From Acidobacteriota bacterium (GTDB taxonomy: Bacteria; Acidobacteriota; Terriglobia; Bryobacterales; Bryobacteraceae), in contig JACQDF010000099.1 in the NCBI GenBank assembly GCA_016201205.1, positions 1 through 46,181 on the forward strand: a DNA stretch of 46,181 nucleotides, given 5' to 3'. Position 1 is the stretch's first letter. The number at the start of each line of letters is the position of its first letter. Both the position numbers and the translations under genes were made by a program. The notes beneath the pieces were generated by a model. That model ran no database searches. It saw nothing but the letters and a program-made list of their open reading frames with translations, and was not told the DNA's origin. This document shows, piece by piece, positions 1 to 8,965 of this stretch.

Positions 1-101
1 ACCGTGTCTGAAACAACGATGAGGATGTTCCAGCGCTGCTGCTGTGCTTGGACCGGCAGCGCCGTGACAGCGGTGGTGGTTAGAAATTGCCGTCGCTCCA
101 T
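1..101 (-). CDS. probable sulfatase, N-terminal fragment (cut by window edge)
   Basis: Only the first 33 codons are inside the window. They start with a twin-arginine-like leader (MERRQFL followed by a Thr/Ala stretch), then VQAQQQ, then the segment NILIVVSDT. A secretion leader followed by an NIL-hydrophobic-Asp strand is how arylsulfatases and related alkaline-phosphatase-fold enzymes usually begin; the Asp would be the first metal ligand. The catalytic Cys/Ser motif lies outside the window, so the family call is an inference. The ATG is 3 bp past the stop of the SDR gene on the same strand, so the two are probably co-transcribed. Confidence 0.5.
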   Translation of the reverse strand, partial: MERRQFLTTTAVTALPVQAQQQRWNILIVVSDT

Positions 102-104
102 ACG

Positions 105-926
105 CTACACCTTTTGCACCCGCCGGAGCGTGTAGATCTCCGGATGCACCTGCCCCTGCTCGAGCCGCTTCCAGTCGTCGTGGACGTGAATCAGCTTTCC
201 GCTGATGTGATTCGAGCGCTCGGAAGCCAGAAACAAAGCGAGCTGAATCTGCTTTTCCGGAGCAACTCCACCCGTGAGCCGCACCTGCTGCGCATCCTGG
301 CGTTCCTTCCAGCCGGCCTTGTCGCCGGCGCGCAGAATCTCATCGGTCATGCTCGTGTACGTGCCTCCAGGCGCCATGCAATTGATCTGGATGTTGTGCT
401 CGCGGACCTCCTCGGCCACGGTCTCGACAAAGCGCACCATGGCCGCTTTGGAGGCAGCGTAGGCGGAAAAGTTCGGCCGCGCCGTCATCGCGCCGCCGCC
501 GCTCATGACGATGATCTTGCCCCGGCGCTTCTCGATCATGTAGGGGAGCACCGCGCGGCAGACATGCATGACGCCGAAGAGGTTGGTCTGGATCGTTTCT
601 TCCCACGTCTTGGAACCGCACTCGTGGAGCGGACCGATGGGACCCTGGATGCCGGCCGCGCACACCACCACGTGCAAATCGCCGTAGTGCGCCCGGGTGC
701 GGTCCACGGCCGCGTGGACCTGCTCATAGTCCCGCACATCAGCGCGAATGCGCAAAGCGTTGCCGCCGGCGTGCTCGATCTCGAGGTGCGCCAGATCCAG
801 CTCCGCCTTGCTCCGGGCCATCAGGGCGACGCGCGCTCCGGCCTGGGCGAAGCCCAGAGAAAGGCGCTTCCCGATGCCACGGCCCGCACCCGTAATCAGC
901 ACGCTCCGGTCTTGTAGCAATCGCAA
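105..926 (-). CDS. SDR family NAD(P)-dependent oxidoreductase
   Basis: A 273-residue classical short-chain dehydrogenase/reductase. The Rossmann cofactor motif TGAGRGIG is at residues 12-19, the NAG-equivalent turn reads CAAG (about 89-92), and the catalytic set is Ser142 with Tyr156-x3-Lys160 (YAASK). Length is typical of the family. The chosen start is a TTG at 926, about 8 bp after a GGGGGAG ribosome site; no ATG is better placed. The substrate cannot be read from the sequence. The C-terminal tail after the fold is slightly longer than usual. It is divergent from the CE15-like esterase across a 70-bp gap and 3 bp upstream of the sulfatase-like gene. Being next to two likely carbohydrate-active genes hints at sugar metabolism, but that is only inference. 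Confidence 0.9.
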   Translation of the reverse strand: MRLLQDRSVLITGAGRGIGKRLSLGFAQAGARVALMARSKAELDLAHLEIEHAGGNALRIRADVRDYEQVHAAVDRTRAHYGDLHVVVCAAGIQGPIGPLHECGSKTWEETIQTNLFGVMHVCRAVLPYMIEKRRGKIIVMSGGGAMTARPNFSAYAASKAAMVRFVETVAEEVREHNIQINCMAPGGTYTSMTDEILRAGDKAGWKERQDAQQVRLTGGVAPEKQIQLALFLASERSNHISGKLIHVHDDWKRLEQGQVHPEIYTLRRVQKV

Positions 927-996
927 GCTTGGCTCTCCCCCCTTGAAAGTAGTTCAGCTTGGGCGCTCGAAGTCAAGCGGCGGTATCCTCGGTAGC

Positions 997-2256
997 ATGG
1001 CACTGCGCTTTTTCCTGCTGATTTCCTCGATTCTCGCCCAGCAGCCGCAGGCGAATACCGACGAGTCCAAGGCCGGCGTCTACACACTGCCCGATCCACT
1101 GGTTCTGGCCGGCGGCATGCCGGTGCGCGACGCCCAGACGTGGCAGCGACAGCGCCGGGCGGAGATTCTGCGCTTGTTCGAAACGCAGGTGTACGGCCGC
1201 TGCGCGACGCCGCCGCCGCGGCTGGAATACGAAGTCACCGGCACGGACCGCAAGGCTCTGAACGGGCTGGCCACCCGCAAGGAGGTGACCGTCTGGCTCA
1301 CCGGCAAGCGGCTGGGCCCGAAGATGCGGGTGCTGTTCTATATTCCCAACGAGCGCAAAGGCGCTGCGCCGGTCATGCTGGGCATGAATTTTAACGGCAA
1401 TCACGCCATTCATGCCGACCACGCGATCTCGATCGCCCAAGGCTGGATGCGCGCCGGAAAAGGCGTCGTCAACAACCGCGCGACCGAGGAAGGCCGCGGC
1501 AGCGAGGCTTCCCGCTGGCAAGTGGACATGGTGCTTCGGCGCGGCTACGCCGTTGCCTCGATCTACTACGGCGACGCCTTTCCGGATCACAAGGACGGAC
1601 TGGCGGAGTCCATCCTCCCGCATTTCTACAAACCCGGCCAGACCGCGCCCGGACCGGAGGATTGGGGCGCGATTGGCGCCTGGGCCTGGGCTCTGAGCCG
1701 TGCTCAGGATTACATCGAGAAGGACAGAGACCTGGATGCCCGGCGCGTCGCCGTGTGGGGCCATTCGCGGTTGGGCAAGACAGCGCTATGGGCGGGCGCG
1801 CGGGATGAGCGGTTCGCACTCGTGATCTCGAATAACTCCGGAGAAGGCGGCGCCGCGCTGGCCAGGCGCAATTTCGGCGAGACCGTCGAACGCATCAACA
1901 CCTCGTTCCCGCACTGGTTCTGCGCCAATTTCAAGAGATACAACACCGATGTGAATGCGCTGCCGGTGGACCAGCACATGCTGCTGGCGCTGATCGCACC
2001 CAGGCCGCTGTATGTGGCCAGCGCGCAGGAAGATCTGTGGGCGGATCCTCGAGGTGAGTTTCTGTCCGCCAAAGCAGCCGATCCCGTGTACCGGCTCCTG
2101 GGAACCGACGGTCTGGCCGCCGCCGAGTGGCCCGGCGTCCACGACCCGGTGCGCTCGACGATCGGCTACCACCTGCGTGCGGGAAAGCACGACGTAACGG
2201 CCTACGACTGGGAGCAGTTTCTCGCTTTTGCCGACAAGCATCTGCGCAAGCGGTAA
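997..2256 (+). CDS. secreted CE15-like glucuronoyl esterase (alpha/beta hydrolase)
   Basis: A 419-residue alpha/beta hydrolase with a short hydrophobic signal peptide ([16 protein letters not shown]). The nucleophile elbow GHSRLGK puts the catalytic Ser at 257, and the likely catalytic His is residue 398 in GKHDVT. The SRxGK form of the elbow and the flanking layout match carbohydrate esterase family 15, whose members cleave 4-O-methyl-glucuronate ester links between xylan and lignin. The open frame extends upstream to 748, but that part is antisense to the SDR gene, and the ATG at 997 gives a clean signal peptide, so 997 is preferred. It ends 8 bp before the convergent lolA-like stop. Acetylxylan esterase or another plant-polysaccharide esterase remains possible. 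Substrate is inferred from family only. Confidence 0.82.
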   Translation: MALRFFLLISSILAQQPQANTDESKAGVYTLPDPLVLAGGMPVRDAQTWQRQRRAEILRLFETQVYGRCATPPPRLEYEVTGTDRKALNGLATRKEVTVWLTGKRLGPKMRVLFYIPNERKGAAPVMLGMNFNGNHAIHADHAISIAQGWMRAGKGVVNNRATEEGRGSEASRWQVDMVLRRGYAVASIYYGDAFPDHKDGLAESILPHFYKPGQTAPGPEDWGAIGAWAWALSRAQDYIEKDRDLDARRVAVWGHSRLGKTALWAGARDERFALVISNNSGEGGAALARRNFGETVERINTSFPHWFCANFKRYNTDVNALPVDQHMLLALIAPRPLYVASAQEDLWADPRGEFLSAKAADPVYRLLGTDGLAAAEWPGVHDPVRSTIGYHLRAGKHDVTAYDWEQFLAFADKHLRKR

Positions 2257-2264
2257 CCGCGGAC

Positions 2265-2909
2265 TCAGTGGGCCGGCTCGTTCACCGTGTCCACCAGCTC
2301 GGCGTCGGCGGGCATCTCAAACACGAACAGCGTGTCCTTTAACGGTGGGTTCAGCGTCTCGTTAACAAACACGAACTCCATGATGGACTGGTCATGCCCG
2401 AGGACTTTGAGCTTGCCGATCTGGTGGTTCGGCAGCAGCAGGAACTGAACTTCTTTGTAAGGCGCTTTGTCGTTTCTCGGCAAGGCGGTCACCCGGCGCG
2501 CGCCGGCTTCCGGCTGTACGCGGTACTCCCGGAAATCGCGCTGGAAGTCCAGTTTGCCGATCAAAAACCCCAGGGGCGCCCGCATGTCTTCGGTTTCTTT
2601 CAGCTTCGACCGCTCGACCCGGTTCGCCGAAGGGTTGTAGAAGTAGACCTCTTTTCCGTCGGACAGGAACAGCTTCCTGGGCGGCTCGGAGTACTCCCAG
2701 CGCATCTTGCCGGGCTTGCGCAAGTAGAGCACACCGGACTCGGTGCGCTTGGCCATGGGCTGCGTGCTGAAGCGGATCGTCTGCTCGAAATCCACTCGCA
2801 GGGTTCTGATACTGTTGTAGCGATCCTCCACCTTGCGCAGAGCGCTCATCAGGTCGAAATCCGTTCCGAGCAGGATCGAAACGTGAAGCAGTTTCCACAG
2901 CATCTGCAT
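2265..2909 (-). CDS. LolA-like outer-membrane lipoprotein carrier
   Basis: A 214-residue LolA/LolA-like protein. LolA ferries lipoproteins across the periplasm from LolCDE to the outer membrane. Visible hallmarks are the N-terminal helix with VDFEQT, the strand pair SGVLYLRKPGKMRWEY, then LFLSDGKEVYFYNP, and a long half-barrel of alternating strands. The N-terminal hydrophobic stretch (LLHVSILLG) is a short, weak signal peptide. Two in-frame ATGs (2909 and 2903) are close together and the first is used. It is convergent with the CE15-like gene and divergent from the decayed FmdB-like frame. LolB is not in the window. Confidence 0.85.
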   Translation of the reverse strand: MQMLWKLLHVSILLGTDFDLMSALRKVEDRYNSIRTLRVDFEQTIRFSTQPMAKRTESGVLYLRKPGKMRWEYSEPPRKLFLSDGKEVYFYNPSANRVERSKLKETEDMRAPLGFLIGKLDFQRDFREYRVQPEAGARRVTALPRNDKAPYKEVQFLLLPNHQIGKLKVLGHDQSIMEFVFVNETLNPPLKDTLFVFEMPADAELVDTVNEPAH

Positions 2910-2969
2910 CCACCATCTTATCGCGCCATTTCCGGACTATCCCGGTCGTAATATAGAAGTAATAAGAGA

Positions 2970-3077
2970 ATGCCGATCTACGAATATCGATGGCCGAATT
3001 CTGGCCGCCGACGTCCTCTATTCCTGTTTTTCCACAGGGGGGATGTGCCACCAACCCCTCCGGCTTCCGATGAGTGA
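2970..3077 (+). pseudogene. decayed FmdB-type zinc-ribbon gene (N-terminal remnant)
   Basis: A 35-codon frame starting MPIYEYR, the near-invariant start of FmdB-family putative regulatory proteins, which continue with a CxxC zinc knuckle. Here the next residues are WPNSGRR: the expected CPNCGRR differs by one base at each cysteine (TGG for TGC/TGT, TCT for TGT). After that, similarity stops and the frame ends at a TGA, about half the usual length. A TAATAT box at 2949-2954 lies upstream. The match to the family start is seen directly; calling it a pseudogene is an inference. A chance match of seven residues after an ATG is unlikely but possible. Confidence 0.5.
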
Positions 3078-3084
3078 AGTGAGA

Positions 3085-3101
3085 CAGGGCAGTTTGCCCT
3101 G
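3085..3101. promoter_or_regulatory. perfect 7-bp inverted repeat upstream of hybrid kinase
   Basis: CAGGGCA and TGCCCTG are perfect inverted arms separated by GTT, ending 16 bp before the ATG of the hybrid histidine kinase. The location and size suit an operator or a small leader hairpin. No protein can be assigned. Confidence 0.3.
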
Positions 3102-3117
3102 AAAGGCCCGATCCAGA

Positions 3118-6030
3118 ATGACACCAGGCCAGGAGAGTGACCGCGCCTGGATGGGAGTCCGCGCGGAAACCCGGCGTGTGTGGTTTCGTCAGTTGACGCC
3201 GACGCTGGTGGCAGGACTGCTGGGCTACATCGTGAACGGCTTCCCGGTGAAGGTGTATGGGAACGCCGATATTCTTTTCGGCGGCGTGTTTTCGATGGCT
3301 GCCACGCTGTCGATGGGGCCGCTGGCGGGCATGGTTTCGGCGCTGATCGCCTACACCCGGACGATCTCGTTGTGGGGGAACTACTATGGCCTGATCTTTG
3401 GCACGCTGACGGCGGTGGTGATCGGCGTTCTGGCGAAACGGTATCCGACGAAGGCGCTGGCGGATATAGTCTATCTGACGGCGTTCTTCGTGCCGCTGCT
3501 GTCGACCATCAGTGTATGGGGGATGAGCTACCCGGCGGTGACCAAATACGCCATCGTACTGAAGACGCCGGTCAACTCGCTGTTGAACGTGTCGCTGGCA
3601 ATCCTCCTGCTGGAGCTGACCGGAATTCTGCGATGGCTTCCGGCTGAGTGCAAGATCTGCTATCGCCATCCCGTGCGCGTATTTCTGGTGGCGGGATTCC
3701 TGACCTGTACGATTATCCCGTTGATGGTAGTGGTGCTGGGGTATGGCCGCCAGTACCAAGAGAGTCTGTGGAGCAGCCAACGGTCGCAGTTGGAGGAAGC
3801 GGCCGTGGTGCTGTCCGAAAGCCTGGACGACTACTTGCAGCGGCACCTGGACGCGGTCGTTTCTCTCGGTGCGGCGGTCGAACAAGGAGGAAAGTTCGAG
3901 ACACATGTTCTCGACGCTTACCTGGAACGGTGGCGCCATCGTTTTTCGGGTTTTCTGACCATGATGTGCGTCGACGCGCGGGGTCTGGTGATTGCTGCGC
4001 ATCCCCGCAAGACGGCGGACGGAACCGACGTGCTTGATATCAGCCGCAGTGTTGCGGACCGTGGCTATTTCCAGACGCCGATGGCCACCGGACGCCCGTA
4101 CATTTCCAACGTGTTTCAAGGGCGAGGTTTCGGCAATGATCCCATCGTCGCGCTGAGTGCGCCTGTGTCCCGGCAAGACGGGACGCTGTTGGGGATTGTC
4201 GAAGGATCGCTGGACCTGACACGGCTGGAAGCCATCGGCCGGCCTATCAGAGCGGTGCGCTATGCCGACATCGTGCTGGTGGATCAGGATGGCAGGGTGA
4301 TCTCAGCTTCTCCGTCCACGGGATTCCGGTTCCTCGAGGAGCTCGGCGGTTCCCGGTTGAATTCCTTGCCGGCCGGGGGATCTATGATCACGGCGAAGCT
4401 GCCTGGCCGGAAGAACGAGGAGGCGTTCCTCGCCGCCAGCCTGCGGACGCGGCTGACGAATTGGCGGGTTGTGCTGTTGCTGCCGCAATCCCAACTGGAA
4501 AAAGAGGTCGAGTCTTTCTTCAAGAACACCGCCTTCTGGGTTCTGTGCGTCATGCTGGCGGCCGTGCTGGTGGCATTGTTCATCGCACGCAAGATGACCC
4601 GGCCGCTGGAGGGTCTGGTCTCTTTCGTCCGCCGGCTGCCTGAAAGCTCGCGGCCGTTCACCGCCATTGCCGAGCGAGATCCCGCGGGATTCGAGATGGC
4701 GTATGTGCCGCTCGAGATCGGCCAGTTGGTTGCGGATTCCCGCGAGATGGCCCGCAAGCTCGAGCAGAGCTATCAAGGGCTGGAGCAGTCGGTCGAAGAA
4801 CGGGACAAGCTGAACAGGGAACTGACGGAGGTGCTTACGCGCCTCGAGGAAAAGGTCCGGGAGAGAACCGCCGAGCTGGCGGAGGCGAAGGACCGCGCCG
4901 AAGTGGCGAATCAAACGAAGAGCGTGTTCCTGGCCAACATGAGTCACGAGATCCGGACTCCGCTGAACGGGGTGCTGGGCATGCTGACGATCATGCAGGA
5001 CACGCCGCTGGACCCGGAGCAGCGTGAGCGAGCGCGGATGGCATACGATTCGGCCCAATCGCTGCTGACGGTGCTCAACGATATTCTCGACTTTTCCAAG
5101 ATCGAGGCGGGCAAGCTCGAAATCGAGCGGATCGCGTTCCGGCTGGACGAAGCCGTCGAGAGAAGTCTCGAGCCGTTGCGGCTGAGCGCAAGGCAAAAAG
5201 GACTGTCGTTTGTCTCGAGGCTGGACGAACATGCACGGGGGACTTTTTGGGGCGATCCGGCGCGGTTAAGGCAGGTGCTGACGAACCTGGCGGGGAACGC
5301 GGTCAAATTCACCGGGCACGGGCACGTCTCGGTATCGGTTTCGGCGGAAGGGGAGGACGGGAATCGGGTTCTCTTCCTGTTCCGGGTGTCGGACTCGGGA
5401 ATCGGCATTCCGGAGGAAGCGCAAGCGCGGCTGTTCGATCCGTTCACGCAGGCCGATTCCACTACCACGCGGCGATTCGGAGGCACCGGGCTGGGACTGG
5501 CGATCTGCCGCCAGCTTGTGGAAAGGCTGGGCGGAGAAATTGGCGTCGAGAGCAAGCCTGGCATCGGCTCGTCCTTCTGGTTCCGGCTGCTGCTGGAGGC
5601 TGCCAAGGCGGCGGAGGCTCCCTCCCCTGCAAGGCTGGCGCTGCCCGCGTCTCGACCGCTTCGCGGGCGGATTCTCATCGTGGAAGACAACCTCGTGAAC
5701 CAGAAAGTGGCTCAGCGCCTGGTGGAGCGAGCAGGATTCCAAGTCGAAGTCGTATCCAACGGGCGGTTCGCGCTGGATGCGCTCGAGTCGGCCAGCTACA
5801 ACTTGATCCTCATGGATTGCCAGATGCCGGAGATGGACGGCTATCAAGCGACCGAGGAGATCCGCAAGCGCGAGAATGGCCGGCCACGAATTCCGGTGAT
5901 AGCCATGACGGCCCACGCCATGGCGGGCGACCGCGAGCGATGCCTGCAAGCGGGCATGGACGATTATCTAAGCAAACCCGTCCAGGAAGACGAGCTGCAC
6001 TCGATCCTGGACCGCTGGGCGCCGGTTTGA
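3118..6030 (+). CDS. hybrid sensor histidine kinase / response regulator
   Basis: A 970-residue membrane hybrid kinase. Residues about 20-175 hold a cluster of hydrophobic segments, followed by a transmembrane helix near 190-210. Next comes a roughly 250-residue extracytoplasmic region that looks like a dCache ligand domain (a [10 protein letters not shown] segment near 320), then a second transmembrane helix near 475-490. The linker is HAMP-like with a coiled coil (about 540-600). The kinase core has the H-box [10 protein letters not shown] with phospho-acceptor His610, the ATPase boxes DSGIGIP and GGTGLGLAI, and a C-terminal receiver (ILIVEDN; phospho-Asp900 in [10 protein letters not shown]; conserved Lys in LSKPV). 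No output domain is present, so it probably passes phosphate to a separate HPt or regulator. It ends 10 bp before the convergent crotonase. An ATG at 3151 is an alternative start. Confidence 0.93.
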   Translation: MTPGQESDRAWMGVRAETRRVWFRQLTPTLVAGLLGYIVNGFPVKVYGNADILFGGVFSMAATLSMGPLAGMVSALIAYTRTISLWGNYYGLIFGTLTAVVIGVLAKRYPTKALADIVYLTAFFVPLLSTISVWGMSYPAVTKYAIVLKTPVNSLLNVSLAILLLELTGILRWLPAECKICYRHPVRVFLVAGFLTCTIIPLMVVVLGYGRQYQESLWSSQRSQLEEAAVVLSESLDDYLQRHLDAVVSLGAAVEQGGKFETHVLDAYLERWRHRFSGFLTMMCVDARGLVIAAHPRKTADGTDVLDISRSVADRGYFQTPMATGRPYISNVFQGRGFGNDPIVALSAPVSRQDGTLLGIVEGSLDLTRLEAIGRPIRAVRYADIVLVDQDGRVISASPSTGFRFLEELGGSRLNSLPAGGSMITAKLPGRKNEEAFLAASLRTRLTNWRVVLLLPQSQLEKEVESFFKNTAFWVLCVMLAAVLVALFIARKMTRPLEGLVSFVRRLPESSRPFTAIAERDPAGFEMAYVPLEIGQLVADSREMARKLEQSYQGLEQSVEERDKLNRELTEVLTRLEEKVRERTAELAEAKDRAEVANQTKSVFLANMSHEIRTPLNGVLGMLTIMQDTPLDPEQRERARMAYDSAQSLLTVLNDILDFSKIEAGKLEIERIAFRLDEAVERSLEPLRLSARQKGLSFVSRLDEHARGTFWGDPARLRQVLTNLAGNAVKFTGHGHVSVSVSAEGEDGNRVLFLFRVSDSGIGIPEEAQARLFDPFTQADSTTTRRFGGTGLGLAICRQLVERLGGEIGVESKPGIGSSFWFRLLLEAAKAAEAPSPARLALPASRPLRGRILIVEDNLVNQKVAQRLVERAGFQVEVVSNGRFALDALESASYNLILMDCQMPEMDGYQATEEIRKRENGRPRIPVIAMTAHAMAGDRERCLQAGMDDYLSKPVQEDELHSILDRWAPV

Positions 6031-6040
6031 GGAGCTGCCT

Positions 6041-6832
6041 TCAGCGTCCGGTGAAGCGCGGCTCGCGTTTTTCGAGAAAATGCGCCACCCCTTCCCGGAA
6101 GTCTTCGCATTGCAGGCTGGCCAGCATCTCGGTGATGGCTGTCTCCATCGCCTGGTCGAGGCTTTGGGACTGGGCGGCGTAGAGTTGCTGCTTCATCACC
6201 CGCAGCGAGCGCGGCGATACGCTGGTGGCGAGTTCGCTCGCAAACGCTTGGGCGGCGGCCCGGAATCCTTCGTCAGGGAGCACGCGGTGAACCAGCCCGA
6301 GCGACAGCGCTTCCCGCGCGTCCACTTTCCGCGACGTAAACATCATCTCGATCGCTTTGGGAAGCCCTACCAGGCGCGGCAGCATCCACGCGAGTCCATA
6401 TTCGGCAATCAGGCCGCGGCGCGAGAAGATCACGTTGAAACTCGCCGAGGCCGCAGCCAGCCTGAAATCGCAGTAAAGCGGGATCACGAAGCCGAGCCCG
6501 ACGGCCGGTCCGTTGATGGCGGCGATGAGAGGCTTGGGCACGCTCAGCAGCCAGGAGTGCTGACGCCGGGCGCTCCCGCTGACCCGGCGATGGTCCGACG
6601 TCAACCCGGTCTCGGAAACAGCGCTCAGCAGGCTCATGTCGGCGCCCGCGCAGAATCCGCGGCCCGCGCCGGTCAGCACGATGGCGCGCACCGTGTCGTC
6701 CGCGATCGCCTTCTCGATCGCGTCCGTCAGCTCCTCTTCCATCTTTCGCGTCCACGCGTTCAGCTTGTCGGGCCGGTTCAGCGTGATGGTGGCTACCCAA
6801 TCGGCGGCCTCATACAGGATTTGCTCGTACAT
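6041..6832 (-). CDS. enoyl-CoA hydratase/isomerase family protein
   Basis: A 263-residue crotonase-fold protein. The two oxyanion-hole segments are GRGFCAGADMS (about 58-68) and INGPAVGLG (about 108-116), and a Glu lies in GLIAEYG at the position usual for hydratase/isomerase catalysis. Family members act on acyl-CoA thioesters in fatty-acid or aromatic-acid breakdown; the exact reaction cannot be told from sequence. AAGGG sits 6 bp before the ATG. The 5' end overlaps the 3' end of the upstream TIGR02206-type gene by 23 bp, so the two are likely one transcript. Confidence 0.9.
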   Translation of the reverse strand: MYEQILYEAADWVATITLNRPDKLNAWTRKMEEELTDAIEKAIADDTVRAIVLTGAGRGFCAGADMSLLSAVSETGLTSDHRRVSGSARRQHSWLLSVPKPLIAAINGPAVGLGFVIPLYCDFRLAAASASFNVIFSRRGLIAEYGLAWMLPRLVGLPKAIEMMFTSRKVDAREALSLGLVHRVLPDEGFRAAAQAFASELATSVSPRSLRVMKQQLYAAQSQSLDQAMETAITEMLASLQCEDFREGVAHFLEKREPRFTGR

Positions 6833-7499
6833 CGATTTGCCCTTTCGTTCGGGAAAACGGCAGCCACAGCGCCGTGAAGAAAATCAGCGCCAGCGCCTCT
6901 CCCGCCAGGATATACAAAGGCCACGGCCCCATGTAATCGAGCAGGGAAGGATTCTGCGGCTTGCGGCAGAGGTACATATAATTGGCGCCGAAGACGGCGT
7001 TGAAGATGCCGATCGCGACGCCATAGATGTTCAGCAGCGCCATCGACCGGCGCACACAGCCCGGCTGAGGCCTCGTCTGCCCGCTCCACCACAGGTACAA
7101 CAAGGAGGAAATGACGCCGCCGTGCGCCAGGAAGAAATACACTGTTCCATAAGACGGAAACGGCTCCCACAGATCCGGCGTCAGCACCGCCATGCCGGCG
7201 CCCACCAGCCCGGTGAAGAACGCAAACTCAAACGCTGCCGGATTCAGCGTCAGTGCCGCGACCACGGTGAGCCAGAGCGTCAGATCGCAGAGCTGCAACG
7301 GCAGACCCGAGGGGAACTGGAACCAGCCTTTGTACAGCTTGTAGCCGTACCAGCCGAGCTCGTTCAGCAGCAGGAAGGTTCCCATGGCCAGGCGGGCCAG
7401 GCGTGGGTTCGCGATTCGGGCCACCAGCCACGGCAGGGCGGGGATGGTGAGTAGAATCAGCCAGTGCGTTGGGCCAAAGAGCTGGAAGTTGGAGGCCAT
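6810..7499 (-). CDS. TIGR02206-type integral membrane protein (YwaF-like)
   Basis: A 229-residue polytopic protein with about six or seven hydrophobic helices. The sequence around LPLQLCDLTLW, a polar Cys-Asp pair inside a membrane helix, and the later FFLAHGGVISSLLYL with an intramembrane His are typical of the TIGR02206/YwaF family. The biochemical role of the family is not established. It overlaps the downstream crotonase by 23 bp, implying translational coupling, and is divergent from the sensor kinase at 7616. The ribosome site is weak. Confidence 0.8.
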   Translation of the reverse strand: MASNFQLFGPTHWLILLTIPALPWLVARIANPRLARLAMGTFLLLNELGWYGYKLYKGWFQFPSGLPLQLCDLTLWLTVVAALTLNPAAFEFAFFTGLVGAGMAVLTPDLWEPFPSYGTVYFFLAHGGVISSLLYLWWSGQTRPQPGCVRRSMALLNIYGVAIGIFNAVFGANYMYLCRKPQNPSLLDYMGPWPLYILAGEALALIFFTALWLPFSRTKGQIDVRANPV

Positions 7500-7542
7500 G
7501 TTACATCGGAGACCGGGGGCCTGCGCTGCTTGCCTATTGATT

Positions 7543-7566
7543 CTACCTGCCTCCGGGAGGCGGTAG
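7543..7566. repeat. GC-rich stem-loop in the divergent 7.5-kb gap
   Basis: CTACC-T-GCCTCC pairs with GGAGGC-GGTAG around a single G, with one bulged T. It lies between the divergent TIGR02206-type gene and the PAS kinase, 20 bp upstream of the sigma-54-like promoter, so it could serve as an activator or operator site or be one of the genome's dispersed palindromes. Confidence 0.35.
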
Positions 7567-7584
7567 CCCTCGGGCGGGTGACTT

Positions 7585-7600
7585 TGGCAACCCGCTTGCT
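7585..7600 (+). promoter_or_regulatory. sigma-54-like -24/-12 promoter of the two-component operon
   Basis: The stretch TTGGCAACCCGCTTGCT contains GG at 7586-7587 and GC at 7598-7599 separated by exactly 10 bases, with TGGCA and TTGCT flanking as in the sigma-54 consensus. Transcription would begin near 7610, a few bases before the kinase start. Since the second gene of this operon encodes a sigma-54 activator, autoregulation is plausible. Confidence 0.5.
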
Positions 7601-7615
7601 AGCTCTTGTGCGGAG

Positions 7616-8965
7616 GTGTCTCTGAAAGCTCCCATCTTCGCCGGCCGCCGTCCCTGGTTCTTCGTCACCCTGACACTGTCCTGTTTCACCATTCTGGCGG
7701 TCACCTTCTCGCTTTGGGAGCTGGTCGAGCACCATTACTTCCGCGATCTGAACTACCTCACGCTTCACTACATGTACATTACACGCGGCGTCACCTCTTC
7801 GATTCTGGTGGGGATATGGGCGACTTGGTTTGTGCTGCGAGAGCGACGCCGGCGAGAAGAGCAACTCGAGGAATCCTGCGCACATTACCGCACCATCCTG
7901 GACCATGTGCCGGAAGCGGTCGTTCTGTGCGACGCCGGTTTTCGAGTGGCGGAGTGGAATGAAGCGGCTGAACGCCTTTACGGGGTTCCACGCCAGCAGA
8001 TGGTAGGGCAGGTTTTGACCACCGTTCCCTTAGAACGATGGTCCGAGCTTGAGGAGGCCGCCGCCCGGGCAGCCGAGGACCAGAGAATCTTAGACAAAGA
8101 GACCGAACGCCGCACCGGCGATGGGGGGCGCATACCCGTGGCCGTCAGCTACTCCTCGATTCCTCCAAGCGACAGCCGGCCACGCCTGCTGGTCGAGCTG
8201 GCTCAGGATATTCGCCCTCGTTTGCGCGACCGGGAGAGGCTCCTGGAAGTGGAAAAGCTCGCTCTGATGGGGCAGATCGCCGCGGGCACCGCGCACCATT
8301 TGAACACGCCGCTTACCGCCGTACTGCTTCAAGTCGAACTGCTGCGCCAGCAGCCGGCGCCAGACGGCGGCAACATGACGGAGCTTGCAGCCATCGAGCA
8401 GCGTGTCCGGTTCTGCCAGGCGTTTGTCCAGAATCTGTTGCGGTTTGCCCGGAGGCCCCAGATGCGGCGGAAGCCTCTTGCGCTCTGCGATGCCATCGAG
8501 GCGGCGGCCACTTTATTCCGGCCGAGCCTGGCCTTGAAGATGGCCAGCCTGCATATCGATCTTCACGAGATTCTGCCGTGCCGCATCCTCGGTGACCCGA
8601 ACTATCTCGAGGTCGCCTTTTCGGTTCTTATCAGCAACGCTGTGGATGCGATTCCACGGGAAGGCCGGGTGTACATCCACTGCAGTCTGAAAGCGGATCA
8701 TCAGGCGGAAGTGTACGTCGATGACAGCGGTCCGGGAATCGCCAATGAGTTGTTGCCGCGCGTCTTTGAGCCGTTCTTCACCACCAAACCGGCCGGCCAG
8801 GGAACCGGGCTGGGGTTGTCCATTGCGCGGAACCTCGTCCAGGAGCACGGAGGAGTCCTGCAACTTCAGAATCGCGAGCGAGGAGGTCTGCGAGCCATCG
8901 TAAGCCTGCCTCTGCTCGAGGGGCCGGCCGCCCGGGAATCCAGGCGGGAGGAGGTATTTGGATGA
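7616..8965 (+). CDS. PAS-domain sensor histidine kinase (NtrB-like)
   Basis: A 449-residue kinase with two transmembrane helices (about 15-35 and 55-75), a PAS domain (about 90-190; YRTILDHVPEAVVLCD), and an NtrB-class core. The H-box reads GTAHHLNTPL with acceptor His227; the second His replaces the usual Glu. ATPase boxes are ISNAVDAI, DDSGPGI, EPFFTTK and GTGLGLSI. The GTG at 7616 overlaps the GGAGG motif at 7612-7616, so initiation may really be at the CTG six bases later; either start leaves both helices intact. The stop overlaps the ATG of the NtrC-type regulator (ATGA), making a cognate pair. The short loop between the helices suggests a membrane, redox or cytoplasmic PAS signal rather than a large periplasmic ligand. 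Confidence 0.92.
   Translation: MSLKAPIFAGRRPWFFVTLTLSCFTILAVTFSLWELVEHHYFRDLNYLTLHYMYITRGVTSSILVGIWATWFVLRERRRREEQLEESCAHYRTILDHVPEAVVLCDAGFRVAEWNEAAERLYGVPRQQMVGQVLTTVPLERWSELEEAAARAAEDQRILDKETERRTGDGGRIPVAVSYSSIPPSDSRPRLLVELAQDIRPRLRDRERLLEVEKLALMGQIAAGTAHHLNTPLTAVLLQVELLRQQPAPDGGNMTELAAIEQRVRFCQAFVQNLLRFARRPQMRRKPLALCDAIEAAATLFRPSLALKMASLHIDLHEILPCRILGDPNYLEVAFSVLISNAVDAIPREGRVYIHCSLKADHQAEVYVDDSGPGIANELLPRVFEPFFTTKPAGQGTGLGLSIARNLVQEHGGVLQLQNRERGGLRAIVSLPLLEGPAARESRREEVFG

Noticed and set aside
2392..4176. 594-residue open frame on the minus strand
   Set aside because: Overlaps lolA in another frame and runs antisense to the hybrid kinase; Arg/Gln/His-rich noise.
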